From positions 7,169,485 through 7,233,484 of the forward strand of contig SDUX01000002.1 in assembly GCA_008729055.1 (NCBI GenBank): a stretch of 64,000 bases of DNA, written 5' to 3'. This DNA comes from Pyropia haitanensis (lineage: Eukaryota; Rhodophyta; Bangiophyceae; Bangiales; Bangiaceae). Positions 1 through 11,735 of the stretch are shown piece by piece. A program made the translations under genes and the position numbers. Each line of letters begins with the position of its first letter. The first letter of the stretch is position 1. The notes under the pieces are model-generated. The model did not search any database. It had not been told where the DNA came from and saw nothing but the letters and a program-made list of their open reading frames with translations.

Positions 1-3000
1 TCCGTGCCCTTTCCCTGCTGGTCAACCCTCGCACACCAGACGCACGACCGAGTCGTCCGCCAGTCACGGTCAGCCGCGTGTGGCTGCGCCGCAGGCGCGG
101 CGCGCGCGCAGTGGGCGGGGCCGGGAGAATTATCCAGCACCGCGGGCCCGGCGCGTGGTGTCGGTGTGGCGGGACCGGAGCGCGACGGCCGACGCCTGCG
201 CCGCGCCCCGCGGACGCGCGGACCATTGGTCCACCCATCAGCATGAAACGGGCCTCTGTCGGGGGGTTGCGGCGGCCGACGGTCCCATGACAATTGACTA
301 TAACACCTGTCAAATGACTGTGCAAGGCAGAAGAGCTGGTGGTCGGAGGCGGCACCTCCCCCAGTTGGCCGGGTCCGTCGTCGGACTTGTCGGCCACCGG
401 CCAGCATCCGCCTCCCCGCACGGTTGCCTCGCGTGAGCGTGTCAGAACTCATTAAGCCCAAAGAGTCGCCAAGTCAACTGTAGTATAGACGATGCGAATA
501 AAAGGCTGCGGTCAGTCGTCCAGATATTTCCACCCAACGGCACCTGCTAGCCTCTATTTCCGACGAGTCGGCGGTCCCTGCTGGACAAACGGTCCACCAA
601 AGTGGTCCAGGCTGGGCATGCCAGGCCATTCATCCGGACTGGGGCACTTCCAAGGGGCCCACTTCGCACGATGTCTGCCACCGCTGCCCGGCGGTCCCGT
701 CCTATGGTGTCTCGGGGGGTCCTCTGTGGGAGCGTGTCAAGGCGGTCCTGCACCTTTGGCGTGTGGCCGCGCTGCGGCAGAAAAATGGCGTTCAAAGGAG
801 CGGGAAAGTACACCAGATTGTCGCCCCGCTCCCCTCGTGCACAAGGAAGGTCGGCTGCGAGCGGGAGTGGGAGAGGCATAACACGCAGTGGTCCCGGCAG
901 CACGCTGTTTTCGCCGTCCTCTGGAATGGAGCTCCGGTCATCCGCCGGTGTCGCCCGCCCTTTGCGGCGGGGCGGCCCCACGCGGAGGGGATGCAGCAGA
1001 CAGCAACGTCCCATGGCTCCTTCTCCTCAGTCGTCCTGCACACAACGTCTGCTGAGGGGCCTGGCAAGGGCCCCCACATCAACCTTCGTGCGCTGTCCGA
1101 CCCTCAGCGGGTCACGAGTGTAGATAAATGGGGTCTCGTGGAAGTAGAAGGCCTCGCACGAGGGGGATGCGTGACGGGGCGGCAATCGTCACAAAGACTG
1201 ACTGAGGCCCAAAACGTTGGCTGGTACGAGGTATCCGGGAAAACCTTGAAGAAGGAAAATTCTTATGCAGACGTTTGCCAAGGGAAATAGTCCGGGATAG
1301 CGCGTCGGCGTGAACCAAGGCTACTTTCGCCGTCTCACGCGCCTATGTCTCGTGGAAATGCCAGAACTGGGGCTCGTCCGCTCGACTCGCGTGGGTCTCG
1401 TGGGGCCTCTCGTGGTTGAATGGTACTTATGTACACGGGTGGGGCGACTTCACTCATTTGGCACATTCAAACTGAGCCATAAGCTCGTTACTTGAGGCGA
1501 GCAGCGAGCTCGTGGGGTGTCGTTCGATCTCGCAGCCGCGACCGCAACCTCGCCAAGGACATACCGTGGGACATGCTGTCCTCCAGCTCGGATTTCCCTT
1601 CGGATCGCCGGCGGTGGAGGGCGTCTGCGCCAAGTTGGTCGACACGCTCGTGCTGGCCGAGGGAGCGGGTGGTCCGGATGACAAGGCTTGTGGTTGCTGG
1701 CGGGGGGCACCGGCGGCCTCGTCGGCCGAGTTGGTGGTTGCCGGTGGTGGGCGCCGGCGGCCACGTCCGCCGACTTGGTTGCTGGTGGGTTCCCCCGGCG
1801 GGCGGTTTGCGGACAAGTTGTTGCCAGCGGGGGGATCGGTGGTAGGTCCGGCGCGTTGGTGGCTGCTGCTTATGGATGTCGGCGGCCCCAGGCCGACATG
1901 GATGCAGAACACGTGTATACCGCAGCTGGCATGACCTGTGAGATGAGTTTCTTTTTTGTTTGTGCTTCTTGTGTTTGTGCCTTGCAAGGCGGTGACGTTT
2001 GATTGTTTATTTTCTTACTGTGTGTTCTCTTCTTCGTGCACCCCCCAGTGCGGCCGGCGCCTTCTTCACCTGTGACGGACACCACGGACAACAGCCCCAA
2101 CCTCAACTGCGCGCGGCGGTGACTGGGCGGACGCGGCATGCCAGCTACCGCGGTTTACGTCTGCGACGGCGGCGACGGACAGTGCAGGTTGTCAGCAGCA
2201 TGGCGTGCGCCGAGGCCGCCGGCGACGCCTACCACGAACGGCGATGCCCCTCCCAACTGCATGCGGCAGCTCTCGGGCGGACGCGGCAAGCAAACTGCGC
2301 AGCAGCCGGCGCGGATGCACGCCCGCCTCGTCCGTCAGTAAAGCGTAGGCTCTTACTATCATATTATGCGCGAGCACCTGGGGCCAGCGCCGGCGAGTCC
2401 AACGACGGCCAGGCCTCACAAAAGTAGGACCAGCCAGGCGACCTAGATACGGGCAGCCTCAACGTGGCAGGCCACGTGGCGCCCGCGAGCTCCCGACCGG
2501 CCGTCGCGCCGAAATGGGACCATATCGACCACGACTGATGAGGATTGCGACGTTGCACTACAATTTCATTTCTCGGGCTGATAAGCCTAGACCCGCGACG
2601 CTCGGGCTCGAGATACAATATTGAACACGAGTGTCTCCGACGCTCGCGAGACCGCGCCTTGGATACAAAAGCACTAATCTGAATAATGTTCTCAAGGATA
2701 ACACAAGGATAAAAATTTGTGTTCTTCAGCGTGCAGATCTTCCTGACGATCAAAGCAAACAGGAGGACCCCACGGCGTGCAGCGCCACTCGCATGCGTGC
2801 GCAGTGTCGGTGGCTGCGTTTGCTGGTGCGGCGACACCGCACCTCCTGGGGAGTCAAGGGCGCGCGACCAGGCGAGGTTGCCGATGGATCTGCCAAGTAT
2901 GGACTTGAGGTCCTTCACGCAGTCGAACATGGGCCACACCCGACTTCACTGGACAGGACGGCTCTTCCGTCGTAGAGGACGATCGCTCGACGGCGGTACA

Positions 3001-3970
3001 GTCGCTGGGTGTGGCGGCACGTCCGACGGGTCCGCGGCTCGTCTGTATCTCCCCGCGCAAGGCCCTGCTGCACGGCTACACGACCGTTCGGGGGCGGAGG
3101 TAGGTGGTCAACGGTTGCTCTTCAGAGAGGCGGCCCGTGCGCGCACATCTCGTTCCCACTACAGCATGCAGGCATCGCTCCCGTCCCGCACTCCCGCGCG
3201 TCATCGTCCACTGGGAGGCGCGCGGGTCGCCAACCGCAACCCCTGTTACGTAGCGCCGGCAGCCGCGCTCCCTCAGAATAGCATCATCTGGCAGTGGCGG
3301 GGACGTGCTGCAGTGGGGGAGGGGGTGCTGCTGTGGACATTCTCTCTCCGACGACAGCTGGACTGCACGGGTCGGCAGCGCCGCGCAGCGGCCCCAGCAG
3401 CAGCGGCCCCAGCAGCAGCAGCCCATCACGTCCTACTCCTTTTTTGTTGGTTCTTCTTTGACGCTTGCTCGCTCTGTTAGTCGTTAGTGTCCAGCAGCGC
3501 CGCGGGGCAGTTCCGCCACAGGAACCGCCCTGCACCTCAGATGTCCAGGTCCCCTCCCACCGACGACGGTCGGACGGCGGACGTCGCTTCGCTATTGGCC
3601 CGCTGCCGCCTGCGGCGGGTGCCGTCGGCCCAGCCCCACCCCTCGAGCGCCGCGGCCACAGCCGCGAGCGTCAGCCATGCACGCCGCGGCCATGTATCCC
3701 AGCGGTGAGCAGCGGTGATGCGCAGGGGGGCCGACCCCTCCCCGGGTGAGCCATCGACCAGGCGGGGGGGTAGTGTCGCGCCGACCCCTGCCGACGCCGC
3801 CACTCCGGCCACCAGGTCTAAGACGCGGCCCACCTGGCCCCCGGGTCTGCGGAGAGACAAGTCTGCGCCCGCCACTCGCCGCCCTGTCAAGGTGAACTGC
3901 CGAGACCGGGTCCCGCCGGGCCCCCCCTCCGCCCCTCCCCCCCCGTGCCGGGCTTCCCCCACCAGAACGG
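1..3970. other. Intergenic, no recognisable gene
   Basis: No reading frame here shows a conserved motif or a plausible start with gene-like codon use. The open frames are short, rich in Arg/Pro/Gly and occur on both strands, as expected by chance at this GC content. Short T-rich patches near 1950-2035 and 3430-3480 could be untranslated or intron remnants. The last few hundred bases lie downstream of the bZIP gene and may contain its 3' end. Confidence 0.6.
1692..1860 (+). repeat. Degenerate ~44-bp tandem repeat, about four units
   Basis: Four successive units begin with a GGTTGCTGG- or TGCTGGTGG-like block and end in a GTTGGT- or GTTGT-like block. Unit lengths are about 44, 44, 42 and 39 bp. 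The first two units are clearly alike (GGTTGC..GG..GCCGGCGGCC..GTC); the last two are eroded. It reads as an old minisatellite. Confidence 0.6.
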
Positions 3971-5638
3971 TCATTCACAGTCCTCCCCGTCCCGTCGGGA
4001 CGCCGCCGTCGCCGCCCCCTCCCCCCCCCCTCCCCCCCCAGACGCGTCCGCTCCGTCACGCTCGGGGTGGAGCAAGTGGGTGAGCAGGTCGCGGAGCCCC
4101 TCGTTCACGTCACTCGCGTGGCGGTGCGCGGCGACCACCTCCTCCAGTGCCGCCTTGGACTTGGTCCGGCTCCGCGCGGCCGCTTCCCGGTTGCGCTTGG
4201 CCCGCAAACGCCGCATGTCAGCGCCGCCAGTGCCGCCGCTGCCGCCAGCGCCGCCGCCGCCAGCTGCCACAGACGACAGCGTGCCGCCGCCGTCGCCGTC
4301 GCCGCCGCCACCGCCACCACCGCCGCCTGTCGTCAGGGGCCCGGTGCCGCCCTCGGCAGGGGACGAGCCTGCTCCCCCCGCCGCTGTTGCTGCTGTTGCG
4401 GCGACAGCGGCAGCGGCGGTGGCGGCAGTGATGGTGGCGGCGATGGCGCGTCGCCGTGTGGGCGGCTTCGTGCCTCCCGAGATGACCTTTTTTTCGTCCT
4501 CCCTGCCAACGTAGTCGCGCCCATCCAGGCCGTCCTCGTCCGCCGCGGGGCCGGTGCCGCCGTCCGAGGCGGGCGATACGTCCATTGCCACCGCCACAGC
4601 CGTCCGGCCGCCGCGGTCTCCCCGGAAGGTCGTGGTGCCCGGCGACGGGTGCAGCAGGCCCGGTGGGGGAGGGGGGGAGATGCCCTCCGTCGGTCCACCA
4701 GCCCCACCCCTTCCGCCGATGCCGCCGCTGCCGCCGCCGCCGCCGCGGCTGTCGCCGGTGCAGCCGTCGCCCGCTACGGCACTAGCATGCATACCAGACG
4801 ATGAGGGTCGACGTGGTCCCGCCGATGAGGCCACCCCGCCCGTCGTGCCGCCGTTGCCGCCGTGTGTGGGCAGGCCATCCGACAGGGGGGCGTCGCCCCC
4901 TGCGACCAGGGGGCCGTGGACCCCCAATAGCGGCGCCAGACCTGGCCCAGGCAGCCGGTGCGAGCGGGGGTGGTGGCCGTGCGGTACGTGGGGAGGGTGA
5001 TGGTGACCCGCCAGCGGGTGCATGCCGCCCAGTGGCGCACCGTGAAAGCCGGACGACCCCGGCGGTGGGTGGTGCAGCGCCGAGGCGGCCGGGAGAAGGG
5101 GCAGCCCCACCTCGGCCTTTACCTCCCGCCCGCCGCCGCCGCCGCTGCCTCGAAGGGCGCCTGGCCGGCCAGGCTCTGGCCGTCGAAACGGTCCCCCCCC
5201 CACTGCCCTACCCCCTCTCCGTACAACACCACTCCCCCCCTCCGCACAGCCATCAGGCGGCGGGGATGATGGCGGGTGGAGGTGCACCCCGCCGAGGACA
5301 TCCCCCCCACCAAGCCCCGGCGGGAGTCTCAGTGGCGGCGATGGCCCCCGCCGTGACGACACGGGCAACGGCGGCGGGGCGCCGAGGGGGGTGGCGACCC
5401 CGCCCTCACCCACCCCGCCCGCATCGTCGAGCACAAAGTTGTCGAGCAGCGCATCGTCGGCCAGCCCCGCGTGGTGGTGGTGGTGGTGGTGGTTCTCCCC
5501 GCCCCCACCAACGATGCCGTCGCCGCCGTCGCCGCCAGAGCCGTCGCCATCGTGGCGATCGAGTGGCCGGAACGACGCGGGGCTCACCCCGTCCGAAGCC
5601 GAGTCAAACGGAAATCCCAGGCCCTGCCCGGCGTTCAT
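3971..5638 (-). CDS. bZIP transcription factor, low-complexity Gly/Pro/His-rich
   Basis: Single-exon frame of 555 residues with ATG at 5638 and TGA at 3971-3973. Near the C-terminus (about residues 476-523, bases 4070-4213) is a bZIP domain. Its basic region RRLRAKRNREAAARSR carries the Asn-x7-Arg signature that contacts DNA, followed by a helical stretch ending in LRDLLTHLL. The heptad 'd' positions read roughly Val-Ala-Leu-Leu, so the zipper is short and weak. This suggests a heterodimer partner, or an incomplete zipper. The rest is disordered: poly-Gly, a run of seven His near residues 50-58, and acidic patches that could activate transcription. It would act in the nucleus as a dimer; target genes cannot be read from the sequence. 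It is divergent from MRD1 across about 1.7 kb. The family call is firm, the subfamily is unknown. Confidence 0.75.
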   Translation of the reverse strand: MNAGQGLGFPFDSASDGVSPASFRPLDRHDGDGSGGDGGDGIVGGGGENHHHHHHHAGLADDALLDNFVLDDAGGVGEGGVATPLGAPPPLPVSSRRGPSPPLRLPPGLGGGDVLGGVHLHPPSSPPPDGCAEGGSGVVRRGGRAVGGGPFRRPEPGRPGALRGSGGGGGREVKAEVGLPLLPAASALHHPPPGSSGFHGAPLGGMHPLAGHHHPPHVPHGHHPRSHRLPGPGLAPLLGVHGPLVAGGDAPLSDGLPTHGGNGGTTGGVASSAGPRRPSSSGMHASAVAGDGCTGDSRGGGGGSGGIGGRGGAGGPTEGISPPPPPGLLHPSPGTTTFRGDRGGRTAVAVAMDVSPASDGGTGPAADEDGLDGRDYVGREDEKKVISGGTKPPTRRRAIAATITAATAAAAVAATAATAAGGAGSSPAEGGTGPLTTGGGGGGGGGDGDGGGTLSSVAAGGGGAGGSGGTGGADMRRLRAKRNREAAARSRTKSKAALEEVVAAHRHASDVNEGLRDLLTHLLHPERDGADASGGGGGGEGAATAASRRDGEDCE

Positions 5639-7342
5639 AGCCCCGGCCGCGCCGGCGCCGGCGGAGGCTCACGCCGGCCGCCACCGCAGCCACACACAGT
5701 TGGCGTGCCAGCCCAGAAAAAAAAAAGCAAGTGGGGAGGGAATGGGACAAGAGGGAGCGCGGCACAGAAGGACTGCCGGCACGAGAGGCAGCAAGGCCGC
5801 TCAGGCGCACACCGACCGCAACCGGGGTGCGACGGTTACCTGCTCCGCCGCCGCCGCTGCGGCCGCCACCGCCGCTACGGGTGTCACTGCCACCGCTTAC
5901 GGTCTCTGCTGGTACAGTACAGTAGCAACCGCGGGAGGAAGCCGCCGGCCCCGCCCCGCCGACCCCAACCGCTGCTCGCCACCCCTGCCCGCGCAGGGCA
6001 GCCACGCCCACACACCCCGGCGATGGCGTCGCCGCACCTCACCGTCCGAGCGGGAACCACAGGGTTAGGGATAGAAGATGGGGGAGGAAGGGTCGGCGAA
6101 TGGGGAGATGACCCTGGTGTCACCACCCGCCCGCCCGCCCGCCGCGCTGTCCCCCGCCCCCCCCCCCCCCCACGCTGACCAGCCAGTAGTCGGCCCGGGA
6201 CCACCCGCCACACCCCAACCCCCCCCCCCCCCCGCTGGTGGCCACCCCGCACGCCAAGCCGTGATGGGTGCCGCCCGCGTGTGCAGCTCGGAACACCCGC
6301 CCAGGGGAGAGGGGCACCCACGCGTGTCTGTTCCTACCCCGGCAAAAAAAACCACCGTCGCGGCGCCATCGGGTACAACAGGACGGGGCGGCGGGGCGGA
6401 TGAACGCGGGCGGCCGCTTGGCGTTGGGGATGGCAAGGAGAGCGGGGGCGAGAGGAAGGGGGGGGGGGGGGATCGGCGGAGCGAGTGGGAGGCGGGTTAC
6501 GCGGCTAGCGAGCGATTGGCAGGCAAACGGGCGGGGGGGGGTGGCGGAGGAGTGGGAGGGAGTTGTGGTTGCAACGGACCCCGCCGCCCCCGCCGCGCGC
6601 CGCCGCCCCCCGCATCGCACCCACGATGGGTAGCGGTAGGGCGGACGCACACGCCCGCCATGGCGGTCGGCCGTGGGTACATTTTCCGGTGCGGCGCCCA
6701 AGCGGCGGGCGGGGGAAGGGAGGAAGCACCTTGTCAGCAGCCACTGCGGCGGAGGCACGCCCAGCCACGCGGCCTTGTCAGCACACAAGGAGCGGGACGG
6801 TGCAGCCAGAGGCGAAGGCGGCCGAGAACATCCACGACGCAATCGCACGAACGGGAGATCTCAAAGCAGCAAATACAAGTACTTTCTTCGTGGTCGCAGA
6901 GTCCTCGTCACATACAAGACTTGATCGTTTGGGGTTGACAAAGCCGCCGGGAATTCGGACAGTTCTGGACCGTTTGGGTTAGGTCGCGTCCCTGCCACCG
7001 CCGGCGTCCCACCACCCCCCCACCGCGGCGGCGGCCGCCGGCTGTGGTAATCGCCAACCCCACGCGGCCCGGCAGCTGCGTCGTGTGGGCCTGGCAGCCC
7101 CCGCTGTGTTGCTCTCGCCGCCGCCACTGCATTTCCCTGGCCGCTAAACCTGCGTCTTTCCTGGCCGCCAAACCTGCGTCTTCCCTGGCCGCCGACGCTG
7201 CGTCTTGCCTTGCCGCCTCCACTGCTGCTGTGCTGGCCGCCCCCCGGAGCGACCGGCCGCTGCACTTTCAAACGGCCTGTTCCCCCCGCCTTTCTGCTGT
7301 TGACGCCTCCCGTCTCTGCCCCCCCCCCCTCTATTGGTCACC
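5639..7342. other. Divergent intergenic region between bZIP and MRD1
   Basis: About 1.7 kb separates the two start codons. It contains several C and G runs of 10-15 nt (for example near 6160-6172 and 6460-6470), an A10 run near 5718, and a 24-bp tandem repeat at 7136-7231. Both 5' untranslated regions and promoters should lie here. No TATA box or other element is convincing. No additional gene was seen. Confidence 0.55.
7136..7231 (+). repeat. 24-bp tandem repeat, four units
   Basis: Units start at 7136, 7160, 7184 and 7208 with the core CCTGGCCGCC followed by CTGCGTCTT. Units 1 and 2 differ at two positions; units 3 and 4 are progressively diverged. It lies 110-210 bp upstream of the MRD1 start codon, so it is probably in the promoter or 5' untranslated region. 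Confidence 0.8.
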
Positions 7343-10300
7343 ATGGGCCGGCCCGCGGTGACCTCGACGGCCAACCGCACCAGCACCTCCCGGCTCATTG
7401 TCAAAGGTCTGGCGCCCAAGACCGACACCGCCGCCCTTCGCGCCGCGTTTGCGCGCTACGGCACCCTCACCGACGCGCGGGTGCTGGCGACCGCCGACGG
7501 GCGGTCGCGGCAGTTTGGGTTTGTCGGCTACGACGACCCGGCGGCGGCGGCGGCGGCGCGGGCGGGCCTCCACCGCACCTACCTCGGCGCCGCGCGGCTG
7601 GCCGTCGAGTACGCGCGGGCGGTGGGGGACGAGTCCATCCCGCGGCCGTGGTCGCGCTACTCGGTTGGCTCCTCTCGGTATGCTTCCAAGCATGGGGGGG
7701 GGGGGGCGGTCCGGGCGACGACGACGACGACAACAACAACAACAGGGGGGGGGGGCGTGGGGGAGAAGACGCTGCGGCGGGGGCGGGCCGGATCGGCGCT
7801 GGTGCGTCGGGGAAGGGCAAGGCTGGTGGTACCACGGCGGACGCCAAGCTCGCCGAGTTCAAGGCCGTCATGCAGAAGCGTAGCCGCAAGCCGCTGTGGG
7901 CCGACGGCGCGGCGGTAGACGCGGCGCCCCACGGGCGGAAGGGGGAGGTGGCGGCCAAGCGGAAGCGCGCCGAGGTGGCGTTGGTGCCGTCGAAAAAGAC
8001 GGGGGGGGAGGGCGTACTGCTGTCGCGCACCCACATGCGCTTTGGGGGGGGGTCGGACAGTGACGGCAGCGGCGGTGAGGACGGCGGCGACGATGACGAT
8101 GACGACAACGATGACGAGTACCAGGACTTGCCAGGCGCCGCGGCCGGGACCCGCCCTGCCGCCGCCGTCGCCGCCGCAGCTGGCGACGGGGACAGCGACA
8201 CGGATAGCGGTGGGGGCGTTGCCGCGGACGCGGCAGTGAGCGACGCTGACTACCTGCGCTCCAAGATGAGACCAGGGGTGGCGGCGTCCGACTCGGATGC
8301 TGACGGCACGGACGCCGGCAGTAGCGACAGCGACAGCAGCAGCGACAGCGACAGCGACAGCAGCAGCGGCAGCGGCAGCGGCAGCGACAGCGGCGACGGG
8401 AAGACAGGGGACGGCGTGGGCGGTGACCCCGAAGACGACAAAGAGGCTGGTGGGATCGACGCGGCCCCCCCCCCCCCCCCCGCGGCGCCGCTCCTCAAGC
8501 CGTCGACCGCCACGCAGGACGCGTCCACACTCAAACGCTACGCGCTGGCACCCGGCGCCGACGCGGGCGAGACGGGCCGCCTCTTTGTGCGGAACCTGGC
8601 CTTTTCCGTCACCGAGGACGACCTCGACACGCTCTTCTCCCGGCACGGCACCCTCGCCGAGGTGCACCTGGTCGTCGACCCGGACACGCGCCGCTCCCGC
8701 GGCATCGCGTACATCCTGTACGTCCTCCCCGAGTGCGCGGTCGCGGCGCTCGCCGCGCTCGACGGGGAGATCTTTGCGGGCCGCATCCTCCACCTCCTCC
8801 CCGCCGCGGGGCGGCCGCCGCCGCCTCCACCCGGTGACGCGCGGCACGGCGCGGCCGGCGGGGCGAGCGCGTACCAGTCGGCCGCCGCGGCCGCGCGCGT
8901 CGCGTCTGCGGTGGCGGGCACGGACGCGTCGGCGGGCCGCTCCGCGCTGTACGTGGACGCGCACGCGGTGGCGCGGGCCACCGCCGACCGGCTGGGCGTG
9001 TCGACCGCCGAGGTGCTCGCCGACGATGGCTACGCCGCCGTCCGGCTCGCCGCGGGCGAGGCACGGCTGCAGGCCGACGCGCGCGCCGCGCTGGCCGCGG
9101 CAGGGGTGGACGTGCCGGCGCTTGCCGCGGCCGCCGCCGCACGGGGCGGCGGCGCCGCCGCCGGCGTGGGCCGCGGCGGGGCCGGCCGCCGCTCCCGCAC
9201 GACGCTGCTGGCCAAGAACCTGCCGGCGGGGACGACCGCCGAGGCGCTCGAGGGGCTCTTTGCACCCCACGGGCTGCTGACGGGGGTGGTGGTGGCGCCC
9301 GGGGGGGTGCTCGCGGTCGTGCAGTTTGGGGCGGCGGGCGACGCCAAGGCGGCGTTTGCCGAGCTCGCCTACTCCCGCATCGGCGACCGGCCGCTGTACC
9401 TCGAGTGGGCGCCCGCCGCGGCGGTGGCGGGCTTTGGGGTGGGGGCGGCCAAACGGTCGCGGGAAGAGGTGGGCGGGAAAGTGGCGTCGGCCGCGGCGGC
9501 GGCGGCGGGCGAGGCGCCCGCCAAGAGGGCTCGCCCGTCGGCCGACGGCGGCGACAGCACTGGCGCGGAGGCGGCGGCGGCAGACAGAAGAGCAGCAGCA
9601 GCGCCGGCAGCAGCAGCCGCGCCCGGCTCATTGGCGGCGCCCGCACTCCCCGCCACGTCCGTGTCGGTCTTTGTCAAGAACCTCAACTTTGCCACCACCG
9701 ACGAGGCGCTGCGCGCGCACTTTGCGCGCCGCGCCCGCGCCGAAGGCCCCGGCGACCCGCACGTAGTGTGCGACGCGACGGTCGCGCGCAAGCGGGTGGC
9801 GGAGCGGCGCGGGTCCAAGGCGGCGGCGGCCGCCGCCGCGGCCGACGCGCCCCGCCCGTCCATGGGCTACGGCTTCGTCTCGTTCCCCGACCGCGCCGCG
9901 GCGGTCGCGGCGGTCGCCCGGCTGCAGCGCTCCCGTCTCGACGGGCACGCGCTGGAGCTCAAGCTGTCCACCCGCGGCGCCGACGCGGCGGCCGCCGCGG
10001 CGGCGAGCGACCTGCTCGACTCGACCACCGCCGTGGCGGGCGGCCGCGGGGCGTCTGGCGGCGGCGGCGCCAAGCTGGTGGTCAAAAACGTGGCGTTTGG
10101 CGCGACGGCCAAGGAGATCCGCGCGCTCTTTGCGTCCTTCGCGTCGGTCAAGGGCGTGCGGCTGCCGCGGGGCGGCGACGGCCGCGCCAAGGGCTACGCG
10201 TTTGTGGAGCTCGCGTCCGCCTCCGAGGCCGCCGCCGCGCGGACCGCCCTCGCCGACGCGCACCTGTACGGGCGGCACCTGGTGATTGAGGCGGCGCGGG

Positions 10301-10476
10301 ACGAGGCGGCGGGCGCGAGCGTGGACGCGCTGCAGGCGCTGGCGGCGCGCAAGGAGCGACGGCGGGGGCGGCCGGCGCGCAAGGTGGGCGCCGCGGCAGG
10401 AGGAGGGGACGCCTCGTCGGAAGAGGACGAGGAGGCGGACGAGCACCAGATGATGCTCGACAGCCTGTACTCCTGA
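7343..10476 (+). CDS. MRD1: MRD1/RBM19-like multiple RNA-binding-domain protein
   Basis: Nucleolar RNA-binding protein; the family is needed for small-subunit rRNA processing. The start is ATG 7343 in a strong CACCATGGG context, stop TGA 10474-10476. Five RRMs are visible, the number found in yeast Mrd1: RRM1 near the N-terminus (RLIVKGLAP..RQFGFVGY), RRM2 (RLFVRNLAF), RRM3 (TTLLAKNLPAG), RRM4 (VSVFVKNLNF..GYGFVSF) and RRM5 (KLVVKNVAF..KGYAFVEL). Between RRM1 and RRM2 lie the family hallmark RPWSRYS, the block FKAVMQKRSRKPLWADG, and a long Ser/Asp acidic linker. RRM1 and the rest are in different frames. Removing a candidate 68-nt GT-AG intron (7678-7745) joins them in phase and gives 1,021 residues. 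The alternative is a one-base assembly error in the G runs inside that interval. Identity is secure; the exon junction is not. Confidence 0.9.
7678..7745 (+). other. Candidate 68-nt intron in MRD1 (or homopolymer error)
   Basis: It starts GTATGC and ends ACAACAACAG. Its length (68, remainder 2 on division by 3) is exactly what is needed to move from the RRM1 frame to the downstream frame, leaving an Arg codon split across the junction. It contains a G12 run. A single missing base in that run would also repair the frame. There is no good polypyrimidine tract, so both explanations stay open. Confidence 0.45.
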
Positions 10477-10872
10477 GGCATGGGAGGTGGGAGGGTACCA
10501 GGGGGGGGGGAGAGGGCGGAGGGGCGGTGTGGGCTGATGATGGTGGGCGGCCATGCACTCGTGTTGGTCCTCTGTCGCTCTCTGCGGCTTCTATTTGTTT
10601 ACAGACCGGTGTGGCTCCGTGACCTCTTTGGTCGCCGACTACTCGCACCCCATCACCTCCCCAAGGCGCGGCCGCCCCTTGCGCGCGCACCCCCCCACGC
10701 GCGCTGGCCCCGCGCGGCGGCACGGCGCGGCCGCCTTCACCAGCGGGCGCCCACGGCACACACCGCGCCTCGCACCCTGCCCCGTCCGCCCCTCCTAGCC
10801 GGTCAAACACGCGCCGCCGCTGCCTCCCCACCCCACCCGCCCCCCCCCCCCCCCCCTGGCGCCCCGCACGCC
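10477..10872. other. Convergent 3' region between MRD1 and bL32m
   Basis: MRD1 (+) and bL32m (-) converge here and are separated by about 400 bp that must hold both 3' ends. It has a T-rich stretch near 10585-10610 and a C18-type run near 10840-10858. No gene or structured RNA was recognised. Confidence 0.5.
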
Positions 10873-11735
10873 TCACACGCCCAGCTCCTGCCGCCCCACA
10901 CACGACGGCTTGCAGTACGTGTGCGACCGCTTCCACCGCCCACACGTCTCGCACTCAATGACGTGCCGCGCGGGCGTCAGGTACTTGCCGGTCATGCGGC
11001 GGCGCTTGCGGCCGTGGGGGACCTTCTTTTTGGGCACCGCCCGGAGGAGGCCGTCCCACAGCCAGTCGACCACGCCGGTGATGGCGCCGGCGAGGGCGCC
11101 GGCTAGGGTGGGTGGAGGAGTGGGGAGGGTGAGCGCGCCGGCGCCGCCGCTCCCGTCGGCCGCCGTGACCGTAGCCGTGGCGGTGGGGTGGGTGGGGAAG
11201 AGGGCGCTCGAAAGGGCTGAGGTGGTGGCAGTCGCGCCGGCCGCAGCGGGGAAGAGGGTGGTCACCGTGGGGGAGGGGGGGGGGGCCGCGGCGGTGGTGG
11301 TGGCGCCGGCAGCGACGCCGGCAGCGTCGGTGGCGGTGGCGGGCACGCCGCCGCCGCCGCCGCCGAGGCGGCCAGCCCAGGCAAGCCCCACAGGCAACCG
11401 CGGCCAGGGGGAGAGACGCGACGACGCGACGCCGCCGGGCGGCTCGGCCGCGCCGCCCGCCGCCGGCGCCCGCGGCGGGTCGCCCTCCCCCCCCCCCACC
11501 CGCCGCCGCGGCGGCGGCCGCACCCGCCAGCAGCCGCGGCGGCCGCCGTTCCAGACGAAGCGAAGCGCACCACCCCCGCCGCCGGCAGGAGCGCCGTGGT
11601 CGACGCCGCAGGGGGCGCCGCCGCTGTCGCGGGCGCCGCTGCCGCCGCCGCGGCCGGGGGGGGCGCGGCGGCCGCCCGCCGCGCGGCCAGCCGGGGGAGG
11701 AGGCCGGCGGTGGTGGTGGCGCCGAGCCGCTCCAT
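10873..11735 (-). CDS. MRPL32: Mitochondrial large-subunit ribosomal protein bL32m
   Basis: The C-terminal ~60 residues are typical bL32: VPKKKVPHGRKRRR, then GKYLTPARHVIECETCGRWK, then a second cysteine pair in HTYCKPSC. CxxC and CxxxC would bind the structural zinc. The frame ends at TGA 10873-10875. That frame has no upstream Met. In the neighbouring frame ATG 11735 begins MERLGATTTAGLLPRLAARR, an Arg/Ala/Leu-rich, acid-poor start typical of a mitochondrial presequence, ending near VVRFASSG. The two frames can be joined by restoring one base at the C11 run 11487-11497 (about 287 residues) or by a small intron there. A long Ala/Thr/Pro linker separates presequence and ribosomal domain. It is divergent from the S-formylglutathione hydrolase gene. 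The product call is firm; the N-terminal model is tentative. Confidence 0.8.
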
